A DNA stretch of 64,000 nt from Bradyrhizobium sp. JYMT SZCCT0428 (GCF_018131075.1 NZ_JAFCLS010000028.1:1-64000), one strand, 5' to 3'. Shown: positions 34,465 to 43,929, counted from the first letter of the stretch. The notes: generated by a model not told the origin, from the letters alone. A program made the numbers and translations.

Positions 34465-34911
34465 ATGTTCGCAGTCATCAAAACCGGCGGCCGGCAATAC
34501 CGGGTCGTTCCGAATGATGTACTCGAGATAGGCAAGATCGCCGGCGAAGTCGGCACGATCGTGCAGCTTGGCGAAGTTCTGGTGCTCGGCGGTGACACGC
34601 CGGTGCTGGGCATGCCCACGGTTGCCGGCGCCTCGGTCGCGGCAGAAGTGCTGGACCACAAGCGCGGCGCCAAGGTGATCGCGTTCAAGAAGCGCCGCCG
34701 CAAGAATTCGCGCCGCAAGCGCGGCTATCGCGACGAGCTCACGGTGCTTCGCATCACCGAGATCCTGGCCGATAACGCCAAGCCTTCGATCGGCCCGCGG
34801 CCGAAGAAGGAAAAGGTCGTCGCGGCGCCCGCCGAGGGCGACGAGGCACCGGCGGCCAAGAAGGCGCCCGCAAAAAAGGCTCCGGCCAAGAAGGCCGCAG
34901 CCAAGAAGTGA
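34465..34911 (+). CDS. rplU: 50S ribosomal protein L21
   Basis: 148 residues. The L21 domain (1-103) starts MFAVIKTGGRQYRVVPNDVL and has the 23S rRNA-binding basic segment IAFKKRRRKNSRRKRGYRD. A C-terminal extension after residue 115 is an Ala/Lys repeat (KKAPAKKAPAKKAAAKK) common in Bradyrhizobium L21. GAAGGA precedes the ATG at 34465; the upstream open frame is not used. rpmA follows after 90 bases. Confidence 0.97.
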   Translation: MFAVIKTGGRQYRVVPNDVLEIGKIAGEVGTIVQLGEVLVLGGDTPVLGMPTVAGASVAAEVLDHKRGAKVIAFKKRRRKNSRRKRGYRDELTVLRITEILADNAKPSIGPRPKKEKVVAAPAEGDEAPAAKKAPAKKAPAKKAAAKK

Positions 34912-35001
34912 TATCAGCGCATCAAGATTTGATGCGTGACAAAGCGTGAAATGATTCCGTCAAGGAATTGATCTAGATTACGGCGAAGTTGGAGACGGGC
35001 C

Positions 35002-35271
35002 ATGGCTCACAAAAAAGCAGGCGGTTCATCGCGGAACGGACGTGATTCAGCAGGCAAGCGCCTTGGCATCAAGGCGTATGGCGGCGAGCACGTGATCCCC
35101 GGCAACATTATCGCGCGTCAGCGCGGCACCACCTGGCATCCCGGCCTTAATGTGGGCATGGGCACCGACCATACTTTGTTCGCCAAGATCGAAGGTCACG
35201 TCGAGTTCCGTGCAAAAGGCAATGGCCGCACTTTCGTATCGGTTGTTCCGATGGCGGAGGCGGCCGAATAG
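35002..35271 (+). CDS. rpmA: 50S ribosomal protein L27
   Basis: 89 residues starting MAHKKAGGSSRNGRDSAGKR, the conserved N-terminal tail that reaches the peptidyl-transferase centre, followed by IIARQRGTTWHPGLNVGMG and HTLFAKIEGHVEF. Standard length, no cleavable leader of the Firmicutes type. Partner of rplU in the same transcript, ended by the terminator at 35332. Confidence 0.98.
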   Translation: MAHKKAGGSSRNGRDSAGKRLGIKAYGGEHVIPGNIIARQRGTTWHPGLNVGMGTDHTLFAKIEGHVEFRAKGNGRTFVSVVPMAEAAE

Positions 35272-35331
35272 ACGGCGGACAACATGAGTCCGCCGGGTCC
35301 TGTTGAACCGGCGGAGTCAAAAAGGGCTCCA

Positions 35332-35362
35332 AGGGGAGGCGGGAAACCGGCCTCCCTTTTTG
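35332..35362 (+). terminator. Intrinsic terminator after rpmA
   Basis: GGGAGGC and GCCTCCC pair around a GGGAAACCG loop, followed by TTTTTGTTT. Ends the rplU-rpmA operon just before the GNAT gene. Confidence 0.85.
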
Positions 35363-35395
35363 TTTGCGTATGTTTTCGCATTTCAGGAGCCCGAC

Positions 35396-35989
35396 ATGTT
35401 GCAGGACATCCCGACCCCGACATTGCGTGAAGCGAGTCCATGCGTCCTCGAGACCGAGCGGCTGACCTTGCGCCGGCCGACGCTCGCGGACGTAAAAGCG
35501 ATTGCGTACCTCGCCAACGATCGCCGCATTGCGGAAAACACCCGCCGCCTGCCGCATCCGTACTCCAGGGATCACGCCGTCGAATTCGTGCGCGCGTTGG
35601 GCGGTGGCCGGGCAACCGTGTTCCTGATCGAGAACAACCATTCGCCGCTCGGCATGGTCGGCATCGACTGGCGCGAGCCGGACGCGCCGGAACTCGGCTA
35701 TTGGCTTGGCGTCGAGCATTGGGGCCAAGGTTTTGGCACCGAAGCTGCGCGCGCGGTGATCGATTTTCACTTCGAGGAGTTCGATGCCGAGCACCTGATA
35801 TCAGGCGCCCGCGTCGCCAACCCCTCCTCACGCAACATCCTGGAGAAATGCGGCTTCCAGTGGAGCGGCGTCGAGCTGCATCGCTTCGAGGCGCTGGGAT
35901 CGTCGACCCCGGTCGATTGTTTTCGGCTGTCGCGCAGCGTCTGGTCGTCGCTGAAGAACTGGGGCACTTCAACGCGGCGGGAGCAATAG
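35396..35989 (+). CDS. GNAT-family N-acetyltransferase (RimJ/RimL type)
   Basis: 197 residues from the ATG at 35396 (AGGAG upstream). The opening LETERLTLRRPTLADVKAIA is the RimJ-type start; acetyl-CoA binding loop is HWGQGFGTEAARAVIDF (Q-x-x-G-x-G form) and the later GARVANPSSRNILEKCGFQ is motif B. It would acetylate an amine, perhaps an N-terminus of a ribosomal protein or a small molecule. Common downstream of rpmA in Bradyrhizobium. No catalytic specificity can be read. Confidence 0.88.
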   Translation: MLQDIPTPTLREASPCVLETERLTLRRPTLADVKAIAYLANDRRIAENTRRLPHPYSRDHAVEFVRALGGGRATVFLIENNHSPLGMVGIDWREPDAPELGYWLGVEHWGQGFGTEAARAVIDFHFEEFDAEHLISGARVANPSSRNILEKCGFQWSGVELHRFEALGSSTPVDCFRLSRSVWSSLKNWGTSTRREQ

Positions 35990-36000
35990 GCTCCTCCGCG

Positions 36001-36113
36001 TCGTCCCGGCGAAGGCCGGGACCCATACTCCGTGCTCTCTCGGCCTGGCCACCGGCGGCCGCCACCTTCTGCAACAATCAAGGCCGGTGGCTATGGGTCC
36101 CGGCCTTCGCCCG
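36001..36113. repeat. Palindromic (REP-like) repeat pair
   Basis: Two inverted copies of GTCCCGGCGAAGGCCGGGAC-type sequence, one at 36003-36027 and one at 36092-36113, face each other around about 65 bases. Each copy is itself a short palindrome. Typical of the many intergenic palindromes of Bradyrhizobium; here it separates the converging GNAT and DMT genes and may act as terminator. Confidence 0.75.
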
Positions 36114-36117
36114 CGAG

Positions 36118-37032
36118 TCACGCCGGCGGATTAACCACCGTCTCCTCGCGCCCCAGCTTCTGCTCGCGCAGGAAGATGTAAAGTCCGGCGCCGATGATGA
36201 TCGCGGCACCCACGATGGTCGCCGGTGACGGCACGTCCCCCCACACCACGAAGCCGAAGATCACCGCCCACACGATCATCGAATATTGATACGGCACCAC
36301 GACGCTGGCCGGCGCCAGCTTCAGCGAGCGGTTGACGCATAGCAGCGCGCACACCGAAATAATGCCCGCCGCGGCAAACAGGCCGAGGCTGCCGGGCGAC
36401 GGCGTCACCCAGCCAAACGGCGACATCACCGCGCCGAGCAGGAAGGTGCCGGCGAATTGCGATGACGCCAGCACGATATCCGGCGTCGCCCGCAGCGAGC
36501 GCGTGATCAGCATCAGCAACGCGAATGAAAAGCTGCCGCCGAGCGCGATCATCGCGGGCCAGCTCACGGTCTGCGCCGACGGCCGCAGCGCGATCAATAC
36601 GCCGACGAAGCCGATCAGAATCGCGCTCCAGCGCCGCCAGCCGACGCGCTCGCCCAACACCAGCCCGGACAGCGCCGTGACGAAAATCGGCGCCGCCAGA
36701 TAATAGGTGATGACGTCGGCGAGCGGCAGATAGACGGTCGCGATAAAGAAGGCGGCAACTTCCAGCGTGGAGAGAGTCACCCGGAGCAATTGCAGCCAGG
36801 GCCGTTCCAGGCGCATGAATTCGGCGCGCTGCCTCCAGATGATCGGCAGCAGCAACAGGAGCGCCGCGCAGGCCCGCAGCCACAGCAATTGCCCGACCGA
36901 ATAGGTCGCGACCAGGAACTTGCCGAGCGCGTCGCCGAACGAGAACATGAAGATCGACAGCAGCATCAATCCGATGCCGGCCAGCCGCGCGGAACGCTCG
37001 TCATAGGTGGATGGTTTTGCGAAGAGGCTCAT
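36118..37032 (-). CDS. DMT-superfamily (EamA) transporter
   Basis: 304 residues with ten membrane segments in two EamA repeats (about 25-150 and 160-295). Family cues are MLLSIFMFSFGDALGKFLV, YYLAAPIFVTALSGLVLGE and the second-half VPYQYSMIVWAVIFGFVVWG. The ATG at 37032 gives MSLFAKPSTYDERSARLAG. Probably exports a small metabolite; the direction and substrate are unknown. Converges with the GNAT gene. Confidence 0.88.
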   Translation of the reverse strand: MSLFAKPSTYDERSARLAGIGLMLLSIFMFSFGDALGKFLVATYSVGQLLWLRACAALLLLLPIIWRQRAEFMRLERPWLQLLRVTLSTLEVAAFFIATVYLPLADVITYYLAAPIFVTALSGLVLGERVGWRRWSAILIGFVGVLIALRPSAQTVSWPAMIALGGSFSFALLMLITRSLRATPDIVLASSQFAGTFLLGAVMSPFGWVTPSPGSLGLFAAAGIISVCALLCVNRSLKLAPASVVVPYQYSMIVWAVIFGFVVWGDVPSPATIVGAAIIIGAGLYIFLREQKLGREETVVNPPA

Positions 37033-37245
37033 CGATGAATTCGGCGTTTCCCCGGCATGGCTGGACTTGCTCCGGCCATCGACGTCTTTTTGTTGCTGCG
37101 ATGTTTTAAAGACGCGGACGCCCGGGATGTCCAGTGCGAAGGCGCGCTTTGTGCGTTTACCCCTCATGACGAATTGAACGGATTGTCGCAGTATCCCCTC
37201 TGCGATACCGGTACGTCATCGCGCAAAGCACAACAGGAATCAGCC

Positions 37246-37725
37246 ATGACCGACTTCGACCCCGCGCAACATCGCATGGTGCCGGAACAGCGTTGGTTCG
37301 AGGATTTCAAGCTCGGCGAGCGTTTCGTGATCCCGAGCCGGACCCAGACCTCGGCCGTGTTCGCCGCGTTCCAGACCGCGAGCGGCGATACCCACCCGAT
37401 CCACTACGATGTCGAATATTGCCGCGCCCGCGGCATGCCGGACCTGCTCGCGCATGGATTCCAGACCCTGGTGCACACCGCGCCGGGCGCCGGGCTGTTT
37501 CCTTACATTGTCGAGGAATCGCTGATCGGATTTCTCGAACAGTCGAGTCGGTTCCTCAAGCCGGTCTATGCCGGCGACACCATCTATCCCGCGCTTGAAG
37601 TAACCGAACTTGTCCCCGGCCGCAGCACCGGCGTGGTGACGCTGCGCTCGAGCGTGTTCAATCAGCGCAAGGAGCTGGTGCTCGAGGGCATGCAGAAGTT
37701 TCTGATCCGCAAGCGGCCGACCTGA
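37246..37725 (+). CDS. MaoC-like hotdog-fold dehydratase
   Basis: 159 residues. Hotdog domain with the hydratase 2 motif ASGDTHPIHYDVEYCRARG (Asp/His catalytic pair near residue 45) and AHGFQTLVHTAP, then a second strand set ending GMQKFLIRKRP. Members hydrate enoyl-CoA or act on related thioesters. ATG at 37246. Monocistronic between the DMT gene (divergent) and obgE. Confidence 0.88.
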   Translation: MTDFDPAQHRMVPEQRWFEDFKLGERFVIPSRTQTSAVFAAFQTASGDTHPIHYDVEYCRARGMPDLLAHGFQTLVHTAPGAGLFPYIVEESLIGFLEQSSRFLKPVYAGDTIYPALEVTELVPGRSTGVVTLRSSVFNQRKELVLEGMQKFLIRKRPT

Positions 37726-38035
37726 TCGCGTCTCGTTCGGTCACCCAGCCCCGATGTGAGCTGGTCGGAGCGATATCGCGCCTTGGCGGCCGAAATATCG
37801 CCCAAGGCCGCAAAAAGGCCCGAAAATTAAGGCTTTTCGCCAATGTTTGATGGCTTGAGGGTTGCCGCAGCGGCCTCCCTGCCTTACCTAGTACCTATTC
37901 TGCACCGATTGATCGGAACGAGGCTCCAGCGCTCGTTTGACGCGTTTACCGCAGATAAGTCTACGCAATCTGCGTAAACTTGATTGCATCGCGCATCCGC
38001 TGCCCAATTCGCTCGAAAACGCCATAGAAGCCATT
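37726..38035. other. Intergenic region upstream of obgE with an inverted repeat
   Basis: 310 bases without a gene. It holds a long inverted repeat, GTTTACCGCAGAT at 37944-37956 and ATCTGCGTAAAC at 37968-37979, differing only by one extra C, with an 11-base gap. Its place 57 bases before the obgE start suggests an operator or leader hairpin. Confidence 0.5.
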
Positions 38036-39094
38036 ATGAAATTCCTTGACGAAGCAAAGGTCTATATCCGCTCCGGCGACGGCGGCAACGGCTGCGTGGC
38101 GTTCCGCCGCGAGAAGTTCATCGAGTTTGGTGGTCCTTCCGGCGGCAATGGCGGCCGCGGCGGCGATGTCGTCATCGAAGTGGTCGATGGCCTGAACACG
38201 CTGATCGACTATCGATATCAGCAGCACTTCAAGGCGCAAAAGGGCACCAATGGCATGGGCAAGGACCGCCATGGCGCCAACGGCAAGTCGATCGTGCTCA
38301 AGGTGCCGGTCGGCACGCAGATCTTCGATGAAGATCGCGAAACGCTGATCCACGACTTCACCACGCTCGGCGAAAAATTCGTGCTGGCCGAAGGCGGCAA
38401 TGGCGGCTTCGGCAATGCGCATTTCAAATCCTCCACCAACCGCGCCCCGCGCAACGCCAATCCCGGCCAGGAAGGCGAGGAACGCTGGATCTGGCTGCGG
38501 CTGAAACTGATCGCCGATGCCGGCCTCGTCGGCCTGCCCAATGCCGGCAAATCGACCTTCCTCTCCGTCGTCAGCGCGGCAAAGCCGAAGATCGCGGACT
38601 ATCCCTTCACCACACTGCATCCGCAGCTCGGCGTCGTGAACGCGCAGGGCCGCGAATTCGTGCTGGCGGATATTCCGGGCCTGATCGAGGGCGCGCATGA
38701 AGGCGCCGGGCTCGGCGACCGGTTTTTGGGCCATGTCGAGCGCTGCCGCGTGCTGCTGCATCTGATCGATGCGACCTGCGAACATGCCGGCAAGGCCTAC
38801 AAGACGGTCCGCACCGAACTCGACGCCTATGAAGGATCGCTTGCCGAGAAGATCGAAATCGTGGCGCTCAACAAGATCGATGCCGTGACGCCGGACGAAT
38901 TGAAGAAGCAAAAGGACCGGCTGAAACGCGCGGCGAAGAAAACGCCGCTGCTGATCTCGGCCGTGACCGGCGAAGGCATGCCGGAAGCGCTGAAGGCGCT
39001 GGTCGAGGTGATCGGCGAGGCCCCGGTTTCGCTGAAAGCCAAGGGCGGCGCGGCACAGGCCGAGCCCTGGACCCCGGCGACGCCGCAGGGCTGA
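38036..39094 (+). CDS. obgE: GTPase ObgE/CgtA
   Basis: 352 residues. The Obg glycine-rich domain (1-158: MKFLDEAKVYIRSGDGGNGC) precedes the GTPase domain with G1 GLPNAGKST (about 167), G2/G3 YPFTTLHPQLG and DIPGLIEGAHEG, G4 NKID (about 278) and G5 SAVTGEG. Essential 50S assembly and stress GTPase. The ATG at 38036 is the family start; earlier in-frame codons are not needed. Next core gene group lies downstream. Confidence 0.97.
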   Translation: MKFLDEAKVYIRSGDGGNGCVAFRREKFIEFGGPSGGNGGRGGDVVIEVVDGLNTLIDYRYQQHFKAQKGTNGMGKDRHGANGKSIVLKVPVGTQIFDEDRETLIHDFTTLGEKFVLAEGGNGGFGNAHFKSSTNRAPRNANPGQEGEERWIWLRLKLIADAGLVGLPNAGKSTFLSVVSAAKPKIADYPFTTLHPQLGVVNAQGREFVLADIPGLIEGAHEGAGLGDRFLGHVERCRVLLHLIDATCEHAGKAYKTVRTELDAYEGSLAEKIEIVALNKIDAVTPDELKKQKDRLKRAAKKTPLLISAVTGEGMPEALKALVEVIGEAPVSLKAKGGAAQAEPWTPATPQG

Positions 39095-39173
39095 CCTCGC
39101 ACTGCGAGTACGTTTGCAATCGGCCGTTCGATATTGCAGCATCGGACGATTGAAATCGTACCCTGTGTGAAGC

Positions 39174-40799
39174 ATGCCGCAGCCGAAGAACGTCCTCTGG
39201 ATCATGTGCGATCAGCTTCGCTATGATTATCTGGGCTGTACCGGCCACCCGACGCTGACCACGCCGAACATCGATGCGATGGCGAAACGCGGCGTGCGCT
39301 TCTCAAAAGCCTATGTGCAGTCACCGATCTGCGGCCCCTCGCGGATGTCGTTCTACACCGGCCGCTACATGCGCTCGCACGGCTCGCACTGGAACGGCTG
39401 GCCGCTGCGGGTCGGCGAGCCCACGCTCGGCGATCACCTGAACAAGATCGGCGTCCGCAACGTGCTGGTCGGCAAGACCCACATGGCGCCTGATATCGAA
39501 GGCCTGAAGGCACTGGGGATCGCGCCGGATTCCATCATCGGCGTGCATGTGTCGGAATGCGGTTTCGAGCCCTATGAACGCGACGACGGCCTGCATCCCG
39601 ATAACCGGCCCCGCCCGCGCTACGACAATTATCTGCGTGAGCAGGGATATGAAGCCACCAACCCATGGGAGCATTGGGCCAATTCAGGCGCTGCCGATGA
39701 CGGCGCGCTGCAGAACGGCTGGTTGTTGGTGCACGCCGACAAGGCCGCGCGCGTCCCGGAAGAGCATTCCGAAACGCCTTACATGACGCGCCGCGCGATG
39801 GACTTCATTGCGGAAGCCGAAACGGACGGACGCCCCTGGTGCCTGCATCTGTCCTATATCAAGCCGCATTGGCCCTATATCGCCCCCGAACCCTACGCCA
39901 GCATGTACAGCGCCGCCGACATCCTTCCTGCAGTGCGTTCGGAGAAGGAGCGTCAGGAAGCCCATCCAGTGTTCGCCGCCTACATGGACATGCGCTACTC
40001 GCGCAACATGGCGCGCGACGAGGCACGGGAAAAGGTCATCCCGACCTATATGGGCCTGATCAAGCAGATCGACGACCAGATGGGCGTCTTGATGCAGTTC
40101 CTGGAAAGCCGCGGCCTGCTCGACACCACGATGATCGTGTTCACCTCCGACCATGGCGACTATCTCGGCGACCACTGGATGGGCGAGAAGGATCTGTTCC
40201 ACGATCAATCCGCCAAAATCCCGCTGATCGTGATCGATCCGTCGCGCGAGGCCGACGCGACGCGCGGCACCGTCAGCGATGCGCTGGTCGAGGCGATCGA
40301 TCTGGCGCCGACCTTCATCGAGTATTTCGGCGGCAAGGCGCCGGATCATATCCTCGAGGGCCGCTCCCTGATGCCGCTGCTGCACGGCGCAGCACCCGCC
40401 GATTGGCGCAAGGTGGTGTTCTCAGAATATGACTTCTGCATGCAAGACGTTCGGCTGAAGCTCAATCAGCCGATCGAGCAATGCCGCCTGTTCATGGTGT
40501 TCGACGGCCGCTGGAAATATGTTCAGGCCTCAGGTTTTCGCCCGATGCTCTACGACCTCGAAAACGACCCGCAGGAATTCGCCGATCGCGGCGAGGACCC
40601 CGCCTGCGCTGACGTGATCGCGCGGCTGCAAGCGGCGCTGTTCGACTGGGCGCTGCATCCCAAGATGCACATCACCACGCCGAACGCGAAGATCGCCGCC
40701 TACGCGGAGAAGCAGCTTCAGGTCAAGAACGGCGTCCTGATCGGCATCTGGGACGAGGCGGAGCTCGCCGCGATCCGCAAGCGGATTGCCACGCAATAG
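39174..40799 (+). CDS. Sulfatase-superfamily hydrolase, phosphonate monoester hydrolase-like
   Basis: 541 residues. Alkaline-phosphatase fold with the formylglycine motif SPICGPSRMSFYTGR (C53-x-P-S-R57), so it would need an FGE/AtsB-type maturase. Metal ligands: IMCDQLRYD (D13) near the N-terminus and FTSDHGDYLGDHW (about 325). The total length, the H-x-H-x-x-x-W opening of substrate site, and the C-terminal region resemble bacterial phosphonate monoester hydrolases/arylsulfatases more than choline sulfatase. No signal peptide, so cytoplasmic. An ankyrin gene follows by 17 bases. Confidence 0.85.
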   Translation: MPQPKNVLWIMCDQLRYDYLGCTGHPTLTTPNIDAMAKRGVRFSKAYVQSPICGPSRMSFYTGRYMRSHGSHWNGWPLRVGEPTLGDHLNKIGVRNVLVGKTHMAPDIEGLKALGIAPDSIIGVHVSECGFEPYERDDGLHPDNRPRPRYDNYLREQGYEATNPWEHWANSGAADDGALQNGWLLVHADKAARVPEEHSETPYMTRRAMDFIAEAETDGRPWCLHLSYIKPHWPYIAPEPYASMYSAADILPAVRSEKERQEAHPVFAAYMDMRYSRNMARDEAREKVIPTYMGLIKQIDDQMGVLMQFLESRGLLDTTMIVFTSDHGDYLGDHWMGEKDLFHDQSAKIPLIVIDPSREADATRGTVSDALVEAIDLAPTFIEYFGGKAPDHILEGRSLMPLLHGAAPADWRKVVFSEYDFCMQDVRLKLNQPIEQCRLFMVFDGRWKYVQASGFRPMLYDLENDPQEFADRGEDPACADVIARLQAALFDWALHPKMHITTPNAKIAAYAEKQLQVKNGVLIGIWDEAELAAIRKRIATQ

Positions 40800-40816
40800 C
40801 GCCGGGAGGCTCTCCC

Positions 40817-41497
40817 ATGCATGTCCTCGCTGCCCTGCTTCTCGCGCTCGTCACCACCCTGCCCGCCTCCGCCCAGATCGCCCCGACCGAGGCGGAAGTG
40901 CGTGCCTATGGCGGCCTGCACGCCGCGGCCGCCCGGGGCGACATCGCCGAAATCGAAAAGCGCATCGCCTCGAATGAAAACAAGGAAGTGACCGACAGCC
41001 GGCAGCGAACGCCGCTGCACGTCGCCGTCTACCTGCAAAAGCACGATGCCGCCCGCGCCCTGATCCGGCTTGGCGCCGATCCCAACAAGCTTGAAGCCGA
41101 CCGTTACGACATCATCACGATCGCGGCGGTCGCCAACGATGTGCCGATGCTCCGGATTGCGATCGAGGGTGGAGGCAACCCAAAGGCCGTCACCAGCCGC
41201 TACGACGGCACGGCCCTGATCGCGGCAGCCCATCTTGGCCATGCTGAAGTGGTGCGAATGCTGATCGCCGCCAAGGCACCGCTGGATCACGTCAACAATC
41301 TGAAATGGACCGCGCTGATCGAATCCATCGTGCTTGGCGACGGCGGCAGGAACCACACCGAGACGCTGCGTGCCCTGGTCGAGGCCGGCGCCGACGTGAA
41401 CATTCCGGACGGCAGTGGCGCGACACCGCTCAAACTCGCCAAAGGTCGCGGCTATCGCGAGATGGTGGCCATCCTGGAAAAGGCCGGCGCGAAGTGA
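40817..41497 (+). CDS. Exported ankyrin-repeat protein
   Basis: 226 residues. A signal peptide (MHVLAALLLALVTTLPASA, cut near 19) is followed by about five ankyrin repeats, each with a helix-turn-helix such as RTPLHVAVYLQKHDAARALI and GTALIAAAHLGHAEVVRMLI, then LRALVEAGADVNIPDGSGAT. Ankyrins mediate protein contacts; periplasmic ones are often partners of secreted enzymes or catalases. It lies 17 bases after the sulfatase-type gene, so the two may be co-transcribed though they would sit in different compartments. Confidence 0.88.
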   Translation: MHVLAALLLALVTTLPASAQIAPTEAEVRAYGGLHAAAARGDIAEIEKRIASNENKEVTDSRQRTPLHVAVYLQKHDAARALIRLGADPNKLEADRYDIITIAAVANDVPMLRIAIEGGGNPKAVTSRYDGTALIAAAHLGHAEVVRMLIAAKAPLDHVNNLKWTALIESIVLGDGGRNHTETLRALVEAGADVNIPDGSGATPLKLAKGRGYREMVAILEKAGAK

Positions 41498-41553
41498 GCG
41501 AAAGTCTCAGAGCCCATTTTCAAGCCGACATCGATGCGCAGCGCTCACAAACT

Positions 41554-42518
41554 TCAATTCGTGATCTTGTAGCCCGTGGCCTTCACGATCGGCTGCCAAA
41601 ACGCGGTGTCGGCGGCGAGCGCTTTGGTCAGATCTTCCGGGGTTGAACCGACCGGAATGAGCGAGACGGCATTGAGCTTCTCCTTCACATCGGGCTTTGC
41701 CAGCACTTCCGCCGCGGCGGCGCTCAGCTTCTTGGCGAAATCAGGCGAACTGCCCGCCGGCAGCCACATGCCGTACCAGCCGTCCGCCACCAGGTCGACG
41801 CCGGCCTCCTTCAGGTTCGGCACATCAGGCAGGAAAGGCGAGCGCGCCGGGCCGCTCACCGCGACGATGCGGATGCCGCCGGCGCGGTGCTGCGTGATGG
41901 TGTCCGAAAGCGTCGTGACCGCGAATGGGATGTGCCCGCCGATGAGATCGGTGATGATCGGCGCGGAGCCACGATACGCCACGCGCGTCATGGAAAGGCC
42001 AAGCGCCTTTTCGAGCTGCCATCCGGTGAAATGCGGAATGGTGCCGCTCGACGGCACGCCGTAACTGGCTTTCGAGGGATTGGCTTTGATCCAGGCCACC
42101 AATTGCTTGAAGTCCGTCACGCCGATCGATGGGCTCACCACCACAACGAATTCGAAGCGGGCAATGAGACCGGGATGAAATCCTTCGCGGAGTCGTAGCT
42201 CGGCTGGTTCTCCACCATCGGCAGCAGGTACATGGTCGGGCCGGTCGTCACCAGAACGGTGGTGGTGTCGGGGGCGGCGCCCTTCACGGCCCGTATGCCG
42301 ATCAGCCCATCGCCGCCGGTACGGTTCTCGACGATGACGCTGCGGTCGATCAGTGGCGGGAGATGTTGCGCCAGCTGGCGGCATAACATGTCGCCGCTGC
42401 CGCCGGCCGCGAACGGAAAGATGATCCTGGTCAGCGGCCCGGACTGGCCGAACGCCTCTCCGGCACCAGCGGCCAACGACCATCCGATGCTTCCGGCCAA
42501 AAACTTCCGACGATCCAT
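41554..42518 (-). pseudogene. Bug-family (tripartite tricarboxylate transporter) binding protein, frameshifted
   Basis: The 5' part (start 42518) has a twin-arginine-like signal MDRRKFLAGSIGWSLAAG and the Bug N-domain (LTRIIFPFAAGGSGDMLCRQ), and runs to AKDFIPVS before a stop. The rest continues in another frame as LIARFEFVVVVSPSIGVTDF through to FWQPIVKATGYKI. The shift is near 42165, where about four bases appear lost from a repeated CTC/TCA stretch. Together the two frames give a normal-length binding protein. No TctA/TctB genes are near, as is common for Bug proteins. Either an inactive gene or a sequence error. Confidence 0.85.
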
Positions 42519-42660
42519 TTACCTTCCCCCGAGAAATTCGACCGATTACACCAGACTGCGGCCATCATTGAAACATAGCTCAGGCGCCGCCGGGTCGCTT
42601 GCACCGGCCCCCGTCCTGCTGCAAAACAGCGCCAATTCCGCAACATTCGAACCCGAACCA

Positions 42661-43803
42661 ATGGCCCGCCCCGCGCTCAAGAATTTCCGCCGTATCGTCG
42701 TCAAGGTCGGCTCGTCGCTGCTGATCGATTCAGACGCCGGCGAGGTGCGCTCGTCCTGGCTATCAGCGCTGGCCGCCGATATCGCCAAGCTGCACGGCCA
42801 GGGCCGCGACGTGCTGGTGGTCTCGTCGGGCTCGATTGCACTCGGGCGCAGCCGCCTCAAGCTGCCGCGCGGGCCGTTGAAACTGGAAGAAAGCCAGGGC
42901 GCGGCGGCGGTCGGACAGATCGCGCTGGCGCGGATCTGGTCGGAAGTGCTCGGCAATCACGGCATCGGGGCCGGGCAAATTCTGGTGACGCTGCAGGACA
43001 CCGAGGAGCGCCGGCGCTACCTCAATGCCCGCTCGACCATCGCCAAACTGCTGGAATGGCGCGCGGTGCCCGTCATCAATGAGAACGACACGGTCGCCAC
43101 CAACGAAATCCGCTACGGCGACAATGACCGCCTCGCCGCGCGCGTCGCCACCATGACGAGCGCCGATTTGCTGATCCTGCTGTCCGACATCGACGGCCTC
43201 TACGATGCGCCGCCCGGCGCCAATCCCAACGCCAAACTGATTCCGATCGTGGAATCCGTCACCTCGGAGATCGAGGCGATGGCCGGGGCTGCCGAATCCG
43301 AACTGTCACGCGGCGGCATGTACACCAAGATCGAAGCGGCGAAGATCGCGACCACCGCCGGGACGCACATGTTGATTGCGTCGGGCAAGATCGAGCATCC
43401 GCTGCAGGCCATCGCCGACGGCGGCCGCTGCACCTGGTTCCTGACGCCGGCCAATCCCGTCACCGCGCGAAAACGCTGGATCGCGGGATCGCTGGAGCCG
43501 AAGGGCACGCTGACCATCGACGCCGGTGCGGTTACCGCGCTGCGCGCCGGAAAGAGCCTGCTGCCGGCCGGCGTGATCCGGATCGACGGCCAGTTCGCCC
43601 GCGGCGACGCCGTGGTGGTGCGCGGCCCGGATACCCACGAGATCGGCCGCGGCCTCGTCGCCTATGACGCCGAGGACGCCGAAAAGATCAAAGGCCGCTC
43701 CTCCCCTGATGTAATGGCCATTCTTGGCATCAGCGGCCGGGCCGAGATGATCCACCGCGATGATTTGGTGGTGGGGCCTGCCGGGGCTATTCCGGCCAAA
43801 TAG
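42661..43803 (+). CDS. proB: Glutamate 5-kinase
   Basis: 380 residues. Phosphorylates glutamate, first step of proline synthesis. Kinase domain: FRRIVVKVGSSLLIDSDAGE, VVSSGSIALGRSRL, VINENDTVATNEIRYGDND and LLILLSDIDGLYDAPPGANP; a C-terminal PUA domain (about 280-372) begins GTLTIDAGAVTALRAGKSLL. ATG at 42661, after the divergent broken binding protein. proA follows 126 bases on. Confidence 0.97.
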   Translation: MARPALKNFRRIVVKVGSSLLIDSDAGEVRSSWLSALAADIAKLHGQGRDVLVVSSGSIALGRSRLKLPRGPLKLEESQGAAAVGQIALARIWSEVLGNHGIGAGQILVTLQDTEERRRYLNARSTIAKLLEWRAVPVINENDTVATNEIRYGDNDRLAARVATMTSADLLILLSDIDGLYDAPPGANPNAKLIPIVESVTSEIEAMAGAAESELSRGGMYTKIEAAKIATTAGTHMLIASGKIEHPLQAIADGGRCTWFLTPANPVTARKRWIAGSLEPKGTLTIDAGAVTALRAGKSLLPAGVIRIDGQFARGDAVVVRGPDTHEIGRGLVAYDAEDAEKIKGRSSPDVMAILGISGRAEMIHRDDLVVGPAGAIPAK

Positions 43804-43929
43804 GCCATTGGCCGACCTCCCGGCCCCGCGCCCGCCCACCAGCCATGCCGGGTCCGCACCTCGCAAGAGCGGGATTTCCGTGCTAGGACATGACCTTAAC
43901 CCGATACCTGACGTCTACCTGGGACCGCC

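Noticed and set aside
37961..39205. 414-codon minus-strand frame opposite obgE
   Set aside because: Shadow of obgE in GC-rich DNA, with Arg/Ala/Asp-heavy composition and no domain.
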